DNA of 40,694 nucleotides from a virus: IMG/VR virus record IMGVR_UViG_3300037587_001034, positions 1 to 40,694 of that record; one strand, given 5' to 3'. The notes below the pieces were generated by a model. That model saw only the letters and a program-made list of their open reading frames with translations, made no database searches and was not told the DNA's origin. The position numbers and the translations under genes were made by a program. Of the stretch, positions 33,090 to 40,694 are shown one piece after another; the first letter of the stretch is position 1; each line of letters starts with the position of its first letter.

Positions 33090-33590
33090 ATGGCCCATAA
33101 ACCGGAGACTCGCACCGCCGTTCGCCGCTCCTATGTATATGAACGCCTGCCACTGGAAACGGCGGCAGCAAAACATAGCGTACCCTACAGCACTACACGC
33201 ATCTGGAAGCGCAAGGACAAGGCCAAGGGCGACGATTGGGACAAGGCGCGGGCCGCCTCTCGTATGGCCTCTGGCGGCCTGGGCGATATCACCGCCGAGC
33301 TGCTGGAAGATTTTGCCCTACTGTTTCAAAGCACCATTGCGGAAATTAAAGAAGGTGATTATGACGGCCTGAAAAAGGCCGAAGCGCTTTCCCGCCTGAG
33401 TGACGCCTACACCAAAACCATGAAGGCCGCAGCCGGTGGTGATCCGAAGATCGCCAAGTTGGCTATCGCGCTGGAAGTGCTTGAAGAGTTGGCGGCATTT
33501 ATTAAAGCCCATTATCCCGCCCAGCTTGAAACCTTTGCGGTGATCCTGGAGCCGTTTGGTAAGCGCGTCAGTGAGGTGTTTGGGAAGTGA
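33090..33590 (+). CDS. Small terminase-type protein (DUF1804)
   Basis: This is a 166-residue protein. The start (HKPETRTAVRRSYVYERLPLETAAAKHSVPYSTTRIWKRKDKAKGDDWDKARAA) fits the DUF1804 family of Mu-like phages, with a helix-turn-helix near residues 22-42. The rest is helical. It directly precedes and overlaps the large terminase, so it is probably the DNA-recognition subunit of packaging. Confidence 0.83.
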   Translation: MAHKPETRTAVRRSYVYERLPLETAAAKHSVPYSTTRIWKRKDKAKGDDWDKARAASRMASGGLGDITAELLEDFALLFQSTIAEIKEGDYDGLKKAEALSRLSDAYTKTMKAAAGGDPKIAKLAIALEVLEELAAFIKAHYPAQLETFAVILEPFGKRVSEVFGK

Positions 33591-35326
33591 TTGACCTTTC
33601 CGAAAAGCAGTTCCTCGATGAGATTGCTGCGCAGGCAATCTCGCTGCGCAAGGAGATCGAGGCCAAGCGCCTGGGTCTGGACACTTCGCCAAAGGCGATC
33701 GCAAAGCGCCGACGTCGTGTGTTGGTCGGTAAGGACTTTGAATTCTTTGCCTACACCTATTTTCCGCATCATGTTTGGGGCAAGCCTTCAAAATTTCAGA
33801 AGCATTTTTGTAACCGTTTTCCGCAACTGCTGGAACAAAATACAGGCTGCCGTGAATGGTGGAAGGCTCCGCGTGGTGAAGCGAAGTCGTCGCTGGCCAC
33901 CAAGATCGGGCCTTGCTGGGTTGCGGCACAAGCATTGTTGCAACGTCAAGATGTTCGCGTGGAGCTGGGGCTTGATGCCAACTTGCCTGCATTCATGGAT
34001 TACCTGGTGGTGTTGGGTGCGGAAACAAAATTCCCGGCCAAGCTGCTGGAGGTGGCAAAAACCGAGCTGACCCTTAACGCCAACCTTGAAATGGATTTTC
34101 CCGAGGTCTGCGGTAAAACATCCAACTGGAAGATCGGCGAATGCACCACGCGCACCGGCGTTAAGTTTGAATCCTTCGGTGCGGAGCAAGCCATTCGTGG
34201 GACTTTCCACGGTGCGTCACGCCCCAAGGTGTTGCTAGGTGATGACCTGATTACCGACAAGGAAGCCAAGAGTCCCACCGAGCGTGATAACCGTTGGAAC
34301 TGGCTGGAAAAGGCGGTGGATTATCTCGGCCCGCCCGATGGCTCGGTAAAATTTATCGGTGTGGGTACGGCATTAAATACCGATGACCCCATCTCTCGCG
34401 CGGCACATACCGTTGGCCATGTGGTCCATCACTTTAAGGCGCTTGAATGTTTGCCGACTCACATGGACCTGTGGGAACAGTGTGAAGAGTTAATGCGCAA
34501 CGAAGACAGTCGCGCCATCGAGAAGACCACCCTCAAGGGCAAGGTGATCAGCGATAAAGAACTGCCGTCGTATAAATTTTACCTGAAGAATAAAAAGAAG
34601 ATGGATATTGGTGCGGTGACTTCGTGGCCCAGCGTAAGGTCACTTTACTGGCTAATGCGCCAGCGCGCCAAAAATCCACGTGCCTTCGGAACAGAAATGC
34701 AAGGCGAGGCCCGCAATGATGAAGATGCGGTGTTTACCAATCTCAGTTATTGGGTAAGCCGCCTGCATCACTGGATTATGTTCGGTGCTTGTGACCCTTC
34801 AATGGGCAAGGGTGAAACCTCTGACCCCAGCGCTATTTTAGTCGGCGGGTTCGATACCCGCGTGAATAAGCTGCACGTTATCGAGGCAGCCATAAAACGG
34901 AGGGTGCCAAGCAAATTGTGTGCTGATCTTATTAGCATGCAACGTGAATACAATTGTCAGGCATGGGGGTTTGAAAACAACAATGCCTACGAACACATGC
35001 GCACATCGTTTATCGATGTGGCGATTGACCAAAAGGTGTCTTTGCCGTTGGTGGGTGTAACCACAACGGTCGCGCCCGAAGTGCGTATTGATTCACTGGA
35101 ACCGTTCATTACCGATCTTGATCCAAAAATATTGTTCCACGCGAAACTTTCTCTCCTGTTGGCGGAACTCAATGACTGGCCGGAGCCACAATCCCATCAC
35201 CACTATGACGGACTCACCGCATTGCAAATCCTGTGGATGATCGCGGTCAGCCGCGCCGGTGGTATTCCCAAAATTGCAACACCAGGTGGAAAGAAATCTC
35301 ACGGTGTGGATACATCCCGCTACTGA
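33587..35326 (+). CDS. Terminase large subunit (Mu Gp28-like)
   Basis: This is a 579-residue protein starting with GTG in the stop of the gene before. The ATPase part shows a deviant Walker A (APRGEAKSS, 94-102) and a Walker B (KVLLGDD, 214-220). The nuclease part has an acidic residue in FGACDPSMGKG, another in WGFENNNAYEHM, and the late Asp in HHHYDGLTAL, consistent with an RNase H-like nuclease. It cuts phage DNA during headful packaging and pumps it into heads. Confidence 0.92.
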   Translation: MIDLSEKQFLDEIAAQAISLRKEIEAKRLGLDTSPKAIAKRRRRVLVGKDFEFFAYTYFPHHVWGKPSKFQKHFCNRFPQLLEQNTGCREWWKAPRGEAKSSLATKIGPCWVAAQALLQRQDVRVELGLDANLPAFMDYLVVLGAETKFPAKLLEVAKTELTLNANLEMDFPEVCGKTSNWKIGECTTRTGVKFESFGAEQAIRGTFHGASRPKVLLGDDLITDKEAKSPTERDNRWNWLEKAVDYLGPPDGSVKFIGVGTALNTDDPISRAAHTVGHVVHHFKALECLPTHMDLWEQCEELMRNEDSRAIEKTTLKGKVISDKELPSYKFYLKNKKKMDIGAVTSWPSVRSLYWLMRQRAKNPRAFGTEMQGEARNDEDAVFTNLSYWVSRLHHWIMFGACDPSMGKGETSDPSAILVGGFDTRVNKLHVIEAAIKRRVPSKLCADLISMQREYNCQAWGFENNNAYEHMRTSFIDVAIDQKVSLPLVGVTTTVAPEVRIDSLEPFITDLDPKILFHAKLSLLLAELNDWPEPQSHHHYDGLTALQILWMIAVSRAGGIPKIATPGGKKSHGVDTSRY

Positions 35327-35341
35327 GGCTGAAGATAAAAA

Positions 35342-36844
35342 ATGGAAAATAGCGATATTAAAAAAACCTCTAAGGGTCACCGTAACCTGGCCAAGGAAAT
35401 TGCCACCCGCGAGACGGACCCTAACTTTTATGGTGCGCTGGCCGTGCTGCCCAATCCAGACCCGATACTTCGCAAGCTGGGTAAAACGCAGGAAGTGTTT
35501 GATGCCATCGCCGCCGATGCCCATGTGATGGGTGAGCGAAGATCTATTCGCTCTGCATTGTTGGGTTTTGAGCATCGGTTACAGGTGGGTGGTGACGATA
35601 CCGCCAGCATAACGGCGTTGGAATTGTGTCAGCAGGTAATGGCTAACCGTCCCGCGCCTGGTCTGCGTTGGCCGGATGTTATCTGGAATAAAGCGCAGGC
35701 CATATTCAAGGGCCACGCCGTGCATGAAGTGGTGTGGAAGCGATTCGGTAATTATCTATTACCCGATAAAGTGGTAGACCGCCCAACGCAACGATTTGTT
35801 TTCGGCACCGACAATCAACTGCGCATCAAGACCCGCAGCAACCGGATTAATGGTGAAGAGTTGGGTGACTACAAGTGGCTGGTGACCCGCCACATGCCCA
35901 GCCATGACAACCCCTATGGCGAGGCGCTGTTCTCCAGTTGTTTCTGGCCATACACCTTTAAGCATTCAGGCTTTAAATTCTTCACCAAGTTTTGTGAAAA
36001 ATACGGAATGCCCTGGGCGATTGGTAAGTACCCGATGGGCACACCGGAGAAAGACCAGAAAGAGCTGGTCGAAGCGCTACAAAACATGGTGGAAGACGCA
36101 GTAGCTGCTGTGCCGGATAACGGTTCGGTCGAATTACTATCGACCAAGTCCAGCGGCATCCTGCCACAAGAACGCCTGATCATGATGTGCAACAGTGAGA
36201 TGAGCAAGGCGCTGACCTCGCAAACCCTGGCCACGGAAATTCAGGGTGAGGGTTCGCGCGCGGCATCGGAAACCCATCGCGAACGCGAGAAGGGGGTGAA
36301 TGAATCTGATCGAGAGATTATTTGTGATTCATTTAATCAACTGTTCCAGTGGATCACCGAGATCAATGTACCCGGTGCCACGCCGCCTACGTTTGATTTC
36401 TACCAGGAAGAAGAGGCCCGCAAGGAATGGGTGGAGGTGTTCGAGGGCGCTCGGAAGTACATTGATATCCCCGCGCAGTTTGCACATAACCGATTGCAGA
36501 TTCCAGTTGCGAAAGATGGCGAGGATGTATTGCCGCGTGGCGAAGCCAAGATCGCAACCAATCCACCTGAATTTAGCGCCTGCCCTGGTTGTGGTCATCA
36601 GCATGAATTTGCGGAAGGTGATGACATTGTTACCCGTCTGGCTAACCAGGCGTCAGCCGGTGCCGATGAAATTATTGAATCAATGGCCGAGCCGGTGCGC
36701 GAGCTGCTCGACCACTCGGAATCGCTGGAAGCCTTTCGTGACGGCCTGATAGAGCTGTACCCAAAAATGGATACACAACGCCTGGGCGAATACACCTCGC
36801 TGGCCATAATGACGGGCCTGCTGCAGGGGATGGATGATGCCTAA
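35342..36844 (+). CDS. Portal protein (Mu Gp29-like, DUF935)
   Basis: This is a 500-residue protein. The N-terminal block (LAKEIATRETDPNFYGALAVLPNPDPIL) and the ERRSIRSALLGFEHRL segment near residue 62 are typical of DUF935, the portal family of Mu-like phages. A Cys-x2-Cys-x-His region near residue 415 (FSACPGCGHQHEF) may bind zinc. The portal forms the ring through which DNA enters the head. Confidence 0.92.
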   Translation: MENSDIKKTSKGHRNLAKEIATRETDPNFYGALAVLPNPDPILRKLGKTQEVFDAIAADAHVMGERRSIRSALLGFEHRLQVGGDDTASITALELCQQVMANRPAPGLRWPDVIWNKAQAIFKGHAVHEVVWKRFGNYLLPDKVVDRPTQRFVFGTDNQLRIKTRSNRINGEELGDYKWLVTRHMPSHDNPYGEALFSSCFWPYTFKHSGFKFFTKFCEKYGMPWAIGKYPMGTPEKDQKELVEALQNMVEDAVAAVPDNGSVELLSTKSSGILPQERLIMMCNSEMSKALTSQTLATEIQGEGSRAASETHREREKGVNESDREIICDSFNQLFQWITEINVPGATPPTFDFYQEEEARKEWVEVFEGARKYIDIPAQFAHNRLQIPVAKDGEDVLPRGEAKIATNPPEFSACPGCGHQHEFAEGDDIVTRLANQASAGADEIIESMAEPVRELLDHSESLEAFRDGLIELYPKMDTQRLGEYTSLAIMTGLLQGMDDA

Positions 36845-37433
36845 GTCACGAATTCAATGTTTTTTTCTGGTACCAACCGGCGTTGATAGACTGTTTCTTC
36901 GACGTTATAAATCAACATCAAGTGATGATGATAAATGCTCGGTGCATGGATATCACAATGTAAATAAATTTATTGCCACTGAAGAACGAACCGAAGAGAG
37001 CTGCTCGGGTGATATTCATCCGCATAACGATGAGCGCTGGCCAACCCATTGTGGCTGTGGTTATGAGTTTACCGATGATGACAAGTGGCAGTTATTCCGT
37101 GAAGAAATTTATCGACGTCAGGACACCGGCGAAGAGATGATCCGGAGTGATGCGCCGGTAGGCGCGATGTGGGATGCAATTTGGTATGGCAGAAAAGGCC
37201 CGGATGGTAGGTCGCTCATGGTGCGCACACCGGGTGGTGACTGGTTTATCGATGACCGGGCATCCAATTGCACCATGCGTGATGATAACGAGCACCGGTG
37301 CTGGGTACGCCACGGCGAGGTGCCTAATATTACCGTCGGCAAAAACGGCCATACCTGCCGGGCCGGTGCCGGTTCCATTGCGCAGAAAACCTACCACGGC
37401 TTTTTGCGTAATGGGTATTTGGAAGAGTGTTAA
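36837..37433 (+). CDS. Cys-rich conserved phage protein
   Basis: This is a 198-residue protein overlapping the portal by 8 bp. It carries a start MPKSRIQCFFL, a Cys-His segment CSVHGYH, a CGCGYEF motif, and a conserved C-terminal block (ASNCTMRDD, CWVRHGEVP, AGAGSI, YHGFLRNG). Similar proteins, from memory, are common next to cytosine methyltransferase genes in Gram-negative phages. Function unknown; the Cys/His pattern suggests metal binding. It lies between portal and F, where inserted genes are unusual in Mu-like phages. Confidence 0.7.
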   Translation: MPKSRIQCFFLVPTGVDRLFLRRYKSTSSDDDKCSVHGYHNVNKFIATEERTEESCSGDIHPHNDERWPTHCGCGYEFTDDDKWQLFREEIYRRQDTGEEMIRSDAPVGAMWDAIWYGRKGPDGRSLMVRTPGGDWFIDDRASNCTMRDDNEHRCWVRHGEVPNITVGKNGHTCRAGAGSIAQKTYHGFLRNGYLEEC

Positions 37434-38429
37434 GTGAATGAGCTGGCTTTATGTGCCGGTGCACATGGTATTGGTCTTGGACTCAAACTCCTCTTCGATA
37501 AATTACGAACCGTTTGTTACGTTGAGCGGGAAGCCAGCGCGGCGGCCTCTCTCGTGGCGAGGATGGAAGACAAGGCCCTGGATAACGCGCCTGTCTGGGA
37601 TGATATTAAAACCTTCGACGGCAAACCGTGGCGTGGATCGGTGGATATCATCACTGCGGGATACCCGTGCCAACCATTCAGCACCGCAGGCAAACTGCTT
37701 GGTGAAAAGGATCCAAGACACCTTTAGCCTGACGTCAGACGAATTATTAGTGAGGTGGGCCCAGGTTGGGTATTCCTCGAAAACGTACAAAACCACCTTA
37801 ACCTTGGATTCCGAACCGTCAGAGAAGAATTACAAGAGATGGGCTACACGGCTGAGGCGGGATTGTTTACGGCGTCAGAGGTTGGTGCAACCCATGAACG
37901 GAAAAGATTATTCGTTTTGGCCCACGCCAACCGTCGCAGCAGCAAAGCAGGGGCAAACAGAACCAGACGGAAAAAGAGGGCAGACGCTGGTGGGTGCGGC
38001 AAGGGGCCAGTTGTGGCCGACGCCAATGTCGCAGGATGCGGAACAGTCAGGCTCAGCAAAAGCCAATATGACAACACTAAATCGAGCATCAAAGATGTGG
38101 CCGACACCTACAGCCAGGGATTATCGGAGCCCAAACAGTCGAGCCAGCCAGGAACGAAGAAATTTGAACAACAGGCGGGGCCAACAACTACAAAATTTTA
38201 CGGAACACAACTTCCTACCTCACCACCTGGGCCCAACCAGCACGAAGAGTGGGAACGCATCCTCTCCATCGACCCGACGCTTGAACCCGCGCTTTGTGGA
38301 ATGGATGATGTTATGGCCCATCGGGTGGACAGAATACGGATCGCCGGTAATGGGGTTGTCCCATTGGAAGCAGCAAATGCGTTCATCACTTTATTGGGTG
38401 CTATGGAATCGCAGTCATGCCTGAAGTAG
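37434..38429 (+). pseudogene. C5-cytosine DNA methyltransferase interrupted by one amber codon
   Basis: The frame starts with GTG and has the usual motifs: CAGAHGIGLGL (motif I), YPCQPFS with the catalytic Cys (motif IV), ENV (motif VI), RKRLFVLAHA (motif VIII) and GNGVVP (motif X). A TAG codon at 37725-37727 stands in the phrase HL-stop-P, where I expect Trp (HLWP in relatives as recalled). Before and after it the frame is the same, so one base (TGG to TAG) accounts for the break. Without it the enzyme would have 331 residues. It may be dead, a sequencing error, or read in a host that suppresses amber. It would modify phage DNA against restriction. Confidence 0.82.
37438..38424 (+). CDS. Second long frame over the methyltransferase gene (WPTPT-type)
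   Basis: The +1 frame is open for 328 codons and has no stop in the whole methyltransferase region. Its first ~130 residues look like shadow sequence. From about 37830 it shows YKRWATRLRRDCLRRQ, two WPTPT motifs and one WPTPM, and finally RLNPRFVEWMMLWPIGWTEY. From memory these are the marks of a separate group of phage proteins often labelled DNA methyltransferase. The same bases also encode motif VIII and motif X in frame 0. Either both frames are coded or one has been copied in annotation elsewhere. The start codon, if used, is unknown. Confidence 0.45.
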   Translation: MSWLYVPVHMVLVLDSNSSSINYEPFVTLSGKPARRPLSWRGWKTRPWITRLSGMILKPSTANRGVDRWISSLRDTRANHSAPQANCLVKRIQDTFSLTSDELLVRWAQVGYSSKTYKTTLTLDSEPSEKNYKRWATRLRRDCLRRQRLVQPMNGKDYSFWPTPTVAAAKQGQTEPDGKRGQTLVGAARGQLWPTPMSQDAEQSGSAKANMTTLNRASKMWPTPTARDYRSPNSRASQERRNLNNRRGQQLQNFTEHNFLPHHLGPTSTKSGNASSPSTRRLNPRFVEWMMLWPIGWTEYGSPVMGLSHWKQQMRSSLYWVLWNRSHA

Positions 38430-39661
38430 AACTCGGCAACCTGCCCTTTGATGAAGCGATTGACCACTTCCGCTCGAAGCTGAACATTCCCACGGAGCAC
38501 TTCGATAGCCTGCTTAGCGAGGCTCACGCCAAGGCGTTTACTGTGGCTGGCGCTACTAAGGCTGACTTGCTGGGTGATATTCGGTCGGCAGTGGATGAGG
38601 CGATCGCGAATGGCACATCCATCACCGAGTTTCGCAAACAGTTTGATACGGCGGTGCAAAAACATGGTTGGTCATACAAAGGTAAACGCGGTTGGCGCAC
38701 TCGAGTGATCTATGACAACAACCTGCGATCGGCTCACATGGCGGGGCGTTGGAAACAATTGCAGCGCACCAAGGACGGTCGACCTTATTTGACATATGTC
38801 ACCGTGGGTGATGGCCGGGTTCGGCCTCAACATAAATCATGGGAAGGCACGACTCTGCCCATTGATGATTCGTGGTGGCAGACACACTACCCGCCGAATG
38901 GTTGGGGTTGCCGTTGTACGATTCGCTCGCTTTCTCAACGGCAACTTGAGGCGATGGGTCGCGGTGTTTCAAAACGCCCGAACCTGAATCTGACCGAACG
39001 CATCAATGTGGCCAGCGGTGAGATTTACGGTGATGTGCCAGCAGGTATTGATGTCGGTTGGGATTACAATGTGGGCAAGGCATGGCTTGGGCCGGATATC
39101 GCCTTCGGTGAAAAGATCATGTCATTACCTACCACCATGCGTAACGCGGCGCTGACCAGCGCCCGTGATTTAGCGCCGCACCTTTCCACACAGTTCAACC
39201 CCTGGGCTACATCGCTTATGAATCGGCAAAGGCCGCTGAATGAAATTCGCACGGTGGGCTATTTATCGCCTGCTGTGGTTGATGATCTGGTTGCCCGCAA
39301 GCAGGCGCCGACCACGGCGGTGGTCACGGTCACCGATCGGGATGTCATGCACATGCTGCGTGATAGCAAGGATGGCAAACATATTCCCGCCGATATTATC
39401 CGCGCGCTGCCTGATGAGATATCCAACCCAAGTGCTGTGTTGTGGGACAAACGCGACCCGGCATTGCTGTATGTGGTCGATGTGCCTGGCGATATTCGCG
39501 ATGCCAAATTGGTGGTGCGGGTGAACTTCAAAACCAAGGCCCGTGGCCGGGATCAAAAGCGTCACTCGATGGTAACGAATGCGGTGCGAACCGGTGGCCT
39601 GGTTGAGTTACACAACCTGCGGGATAGCAGTATCTATGAAGTTATCGAGGGGAAAATTTAA
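38417..39661 (+). CDS. Mu F-like head morphogenesis protein with PBECR-type nuclease domain
   Basis: This is a 414-residue protein. Residues 1-185 form the Mu F domain, with RTRVIYDNNLRSAHMAGR (95-111), RPQHKSWEG (136-144) and NGWGCRC (161-167). From about 275 a second domain begins (RTVGYLSPAVVDDL, ALLYVVDVPGD, LVVRVNFKTK, with a final TGGLVELHNLR) that fits the phage Barnase-EndoU-colicin-RelE-like nuclease group (PBECR). F goes into the head as a minor protein, so the nuclease-like part could be injected with the DNA. It overlaps the methyltransferase by 13 bp and is the last gene of this operon. Confidence 0.85.
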   Translation: MPEVELGNLPFDEAIDHFRSKLNIPTEHFDSLLSEAHAKAFTVAGATKADLLGDIRSAVDEAIANGTSITEFRKQFDTAVQKHGWSYKGKRGWRTRVIYDNNLRSAHMAGRWKQLQRTKDGRPYLTYVTVGDGRVRPQHKSWEGTTLPIDDSWWQTHYPPNGWGCRCTIRSLSQRQLEAMGRGVSKRPNLNLTERINVASGEIYGDVPAGIDVGWDYNVGKAWLGPDIAFGEKIMSLPTTMRNAALTSARDLAPHLSTQFNPWATSLMNRQRPLNEIRTVGYLSPAVVDDLVARKQAPTTAVVTVTDRDVMHMLRDSKDGKHIPADIIRALPDEISNPSAVLWDKRDPALLYVVDVPGDIRDAKLVVRVNFKTKARGRDQKRHSMVTNAVRTGGLVELHNLRDSSIYEVIEGKI

Positions 39662-39932
39662 CCACCGTGGAGGGGCGCTATTCCAGGGCTTGCACCCGGC
39701 ATCCCTCATGTATGAACCCGAAGATTCAAGCGATCAGCCCAGCGGTTTTCTGTCGTCACGATGGAGTTAAAAGTATAGATCAAAAAAAGAGAGGAAGCGA
39801 CCGGCCTGGTGCGACAACACCTGGCCAGCCGCCAGCAAACGGTAGTAACACCGTAAGCCAGCCAAGGCTCCCCGCTGTGTACACAGCACGGGAAGCCTAT
39901 CACGAAAAACAATAAGAAACGTGGAGCTTACT
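39662..39932 (+). promoter_or_regulatory. Non-coding leader of the adenine methyltransferase with nested dyads
   Basis: No convincing gene is present. A nested dyad lies at 39865-39898: AGGCT-CCCG pairs with CGGG-AGCCT, with one mismatch (C opposite A) inside each arm, around a perfect 12-bp palindrome CTGTGTACACAG (39875-39886). A weaker imperfect dyad lies near 39803-39827. The final part carries the ribosome binding site GTGGAG. In Mu the methylation-related mom gene is tightly regulated at its leader; a similar control here is possible but not shown. Confidence 0.45.
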
Positions 39933-40694
39933 ATGTCAAAACCTATCGTGCCGTGGATCGGCGGCAAGCGTCGCCTGGCCAAATACATCCTGCCCAAGTT
40001 CCCTGAGCATAAGTGTTATGTGGAGCCATTTTGTGGCGCTGCGGCATTGTTCTTTATGAAGGTGCCAAGCAAAACTGAAGTCATTAATGACATCAATGGT
40101 GAACTGGTTAATTTGTACCGGGTGGTGAAACATCATCTGGAGGAGCTTTGCAAAGAGTACAAGCGGTCTTTGATCAGCCGGGAAATGTTCGACTGGGCCA
40201 AGATCACACCACCGGAGACGCTGACCGATATTCAACGAGCGGCCCGGTTTTTCTACCTGCAAAAACTGAGTTTTGGCGGCAAGGTTCAGGGGCAGACTTT
40301 CGGTACCGCACCCAGCGCACCGCCCAAGCTGAATTTCACCAGGATAGAGGAGGATTTATCGCTGGCGCATTGGCGGCTGTCACGGGTCTACGTCGAGCAC
40401 CTGGACTGGCAGAAATGCATCAAGAAATACGACCGGGAATACACCCTGTTTTACTGCGATCCACCCTATTGGGAGACGGAAGGATACGGCGTTGACTTCG
40501 AGCTGGACCAGTACCAGGTGATGGCCGACCTGGCCAAGCGCATCAAGGGCAAGATAATCATCAGCGTCAACGATCACCCGGCCATGCGGGAGGCGTTTGC
40601 TGGCCTAACCATCGATACGGTCGATATCACCTATACCGTAGGTGGTGCCAAAGGAGCTAAGAAACGGCAGGAGCTGATCATATCAAGCTGGTAA
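39933..40694 (+). CDS. DNA adenine N6-methyltransferase (Dam/D12 class)
   Basis: This is a 253-residue protein; start ATG 39933 is preferred because GTGGAG lies seven bases upstream. It shows the D12-class signature: WIGGKRRLAKYI (8-19), EPFCGAAALFF (motif I, 31-41) and YCDPPY (motif IV, 174-179), with a final TRD-type region. It transfers a methyl group to adenine, probably in GATC-like sites. In a phage it protects progeny DNA or alters regulation. It lies 271 bp after F and is the last gene in the window; its stop is the window end. Confidence 0.92.
   Translation: MSKPIVPWIGGKRRLAKYILPKFPEHKCYVEPFCGAAALFFMKVPSKTEVINDINGELVNLYRVVKHHLEELCKEYKRSLISREMFDWAKITPPETLTDIQRAARFFYLQKLSFGGKVQGQTFGTAPSAPPKLNFTRIEEDLSLAHWRLSRVYVEHLDWQKCIKKYDREYTLFYCDPPYWETEGYGVDFELDQYQVMADLAKRIKGKIIISVNDHPAMREAFAGLTIDTVDITYTVGGAKGAKKRQELIISSW

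Noticed and set aside
39667-39915. 82-codon frame before the adenine methyltransferase
   Set aside because: No ribosome binding site, no recognisable sequence, and it covers the nested palindromes. A non-coding leader is more likely.
1-40694. CRISPR arrays, tRNA and rRNA genes
   Set aside because: No regularly spaced repeats with spacers, no tRNA-like cloverleaf with CCA end and no rRNA segments were noticed by eye. A tRNA scan would be needed to be certain.

Overview
The window is most of a Mu-like transposable phage (a prophage, or a genome cut at gene boundaries), apparently from a gammaproteobacterium with about 50% GC. It contains a DDE transposase and AAA+ target-selection pair (A/B), Ner, Gam, GemA and a Mor-type activator. 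It also contains Mu-type head genes: terminase, DUF935 portal, F, protease, DUF2190 decorator and capsid. The tail genes include a tube protein, a frameshifted chaperone pair, an 825-residue tape measure and a very large tip protein. No sheath gene is visible, so the virion should be a siphovirus of the B3/D3112 kind rather than a Mu-like myovirus. The host genus cannot be determined from the sequence.

Layout: 1-804 is a putAbiC-type abortive-infection gene. 805-1362 is non-coding DNA with inverted repeats, ending in three direct repeats that look like a transposase-binding end. 1315-19822 (minus strand, read right to left) is the head/tail operon: protease, decorator, capsid, connector and tail genes, tail tube, chaperones, tape measure, tip. 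19968-21037 (minus) holds a small unknown gene and the XRE repressor. 21150-28766 (plus) is the early operon from ner through transposase A/B to gam, closed by a strong terminator. 28960-31118 (plus) is the middle region with gemA, mor, a Lar-like gene and small zinc-ribbon genes. 31224-39661 (plus) is a second late operon with amidase, lysis genes, terminase, portal, an interrupted cytosine methyltransferase and F with a nuclease-like tail domain. 39933-40694 is an adenine methyltransferase that closes the window.

The unusual feature is the architecture. The usual single late transcript is split in two between F and the protease, and the halves are transcribed outward on either side of a central regulatory and transposition block. 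Both halves start about 20 bp downstream of the same ~53-bp element, which contains two conserved dyads (19843-19895 and 31150-31203). This is probably a late control site, and the Mor-like protein encoded at 29572 is the natural candidate to act on it.

Other points of note: the cytosine methyltransferase carries one amber codon where Trp is expected, and a second long reading frame over the same DNA also looks like a real phage protein family. There is a canonical A AAA AAC slippery site in the tail chaperone gene. The region between gam and the next gene could form a structured RNA. Defence and counter-defence genes are frequent: AbiC-like, Gam, Lar-like, two DNA methyltransferases and a nuclease-like domain on F. 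Neither phage terminus can be assigned with confidence.
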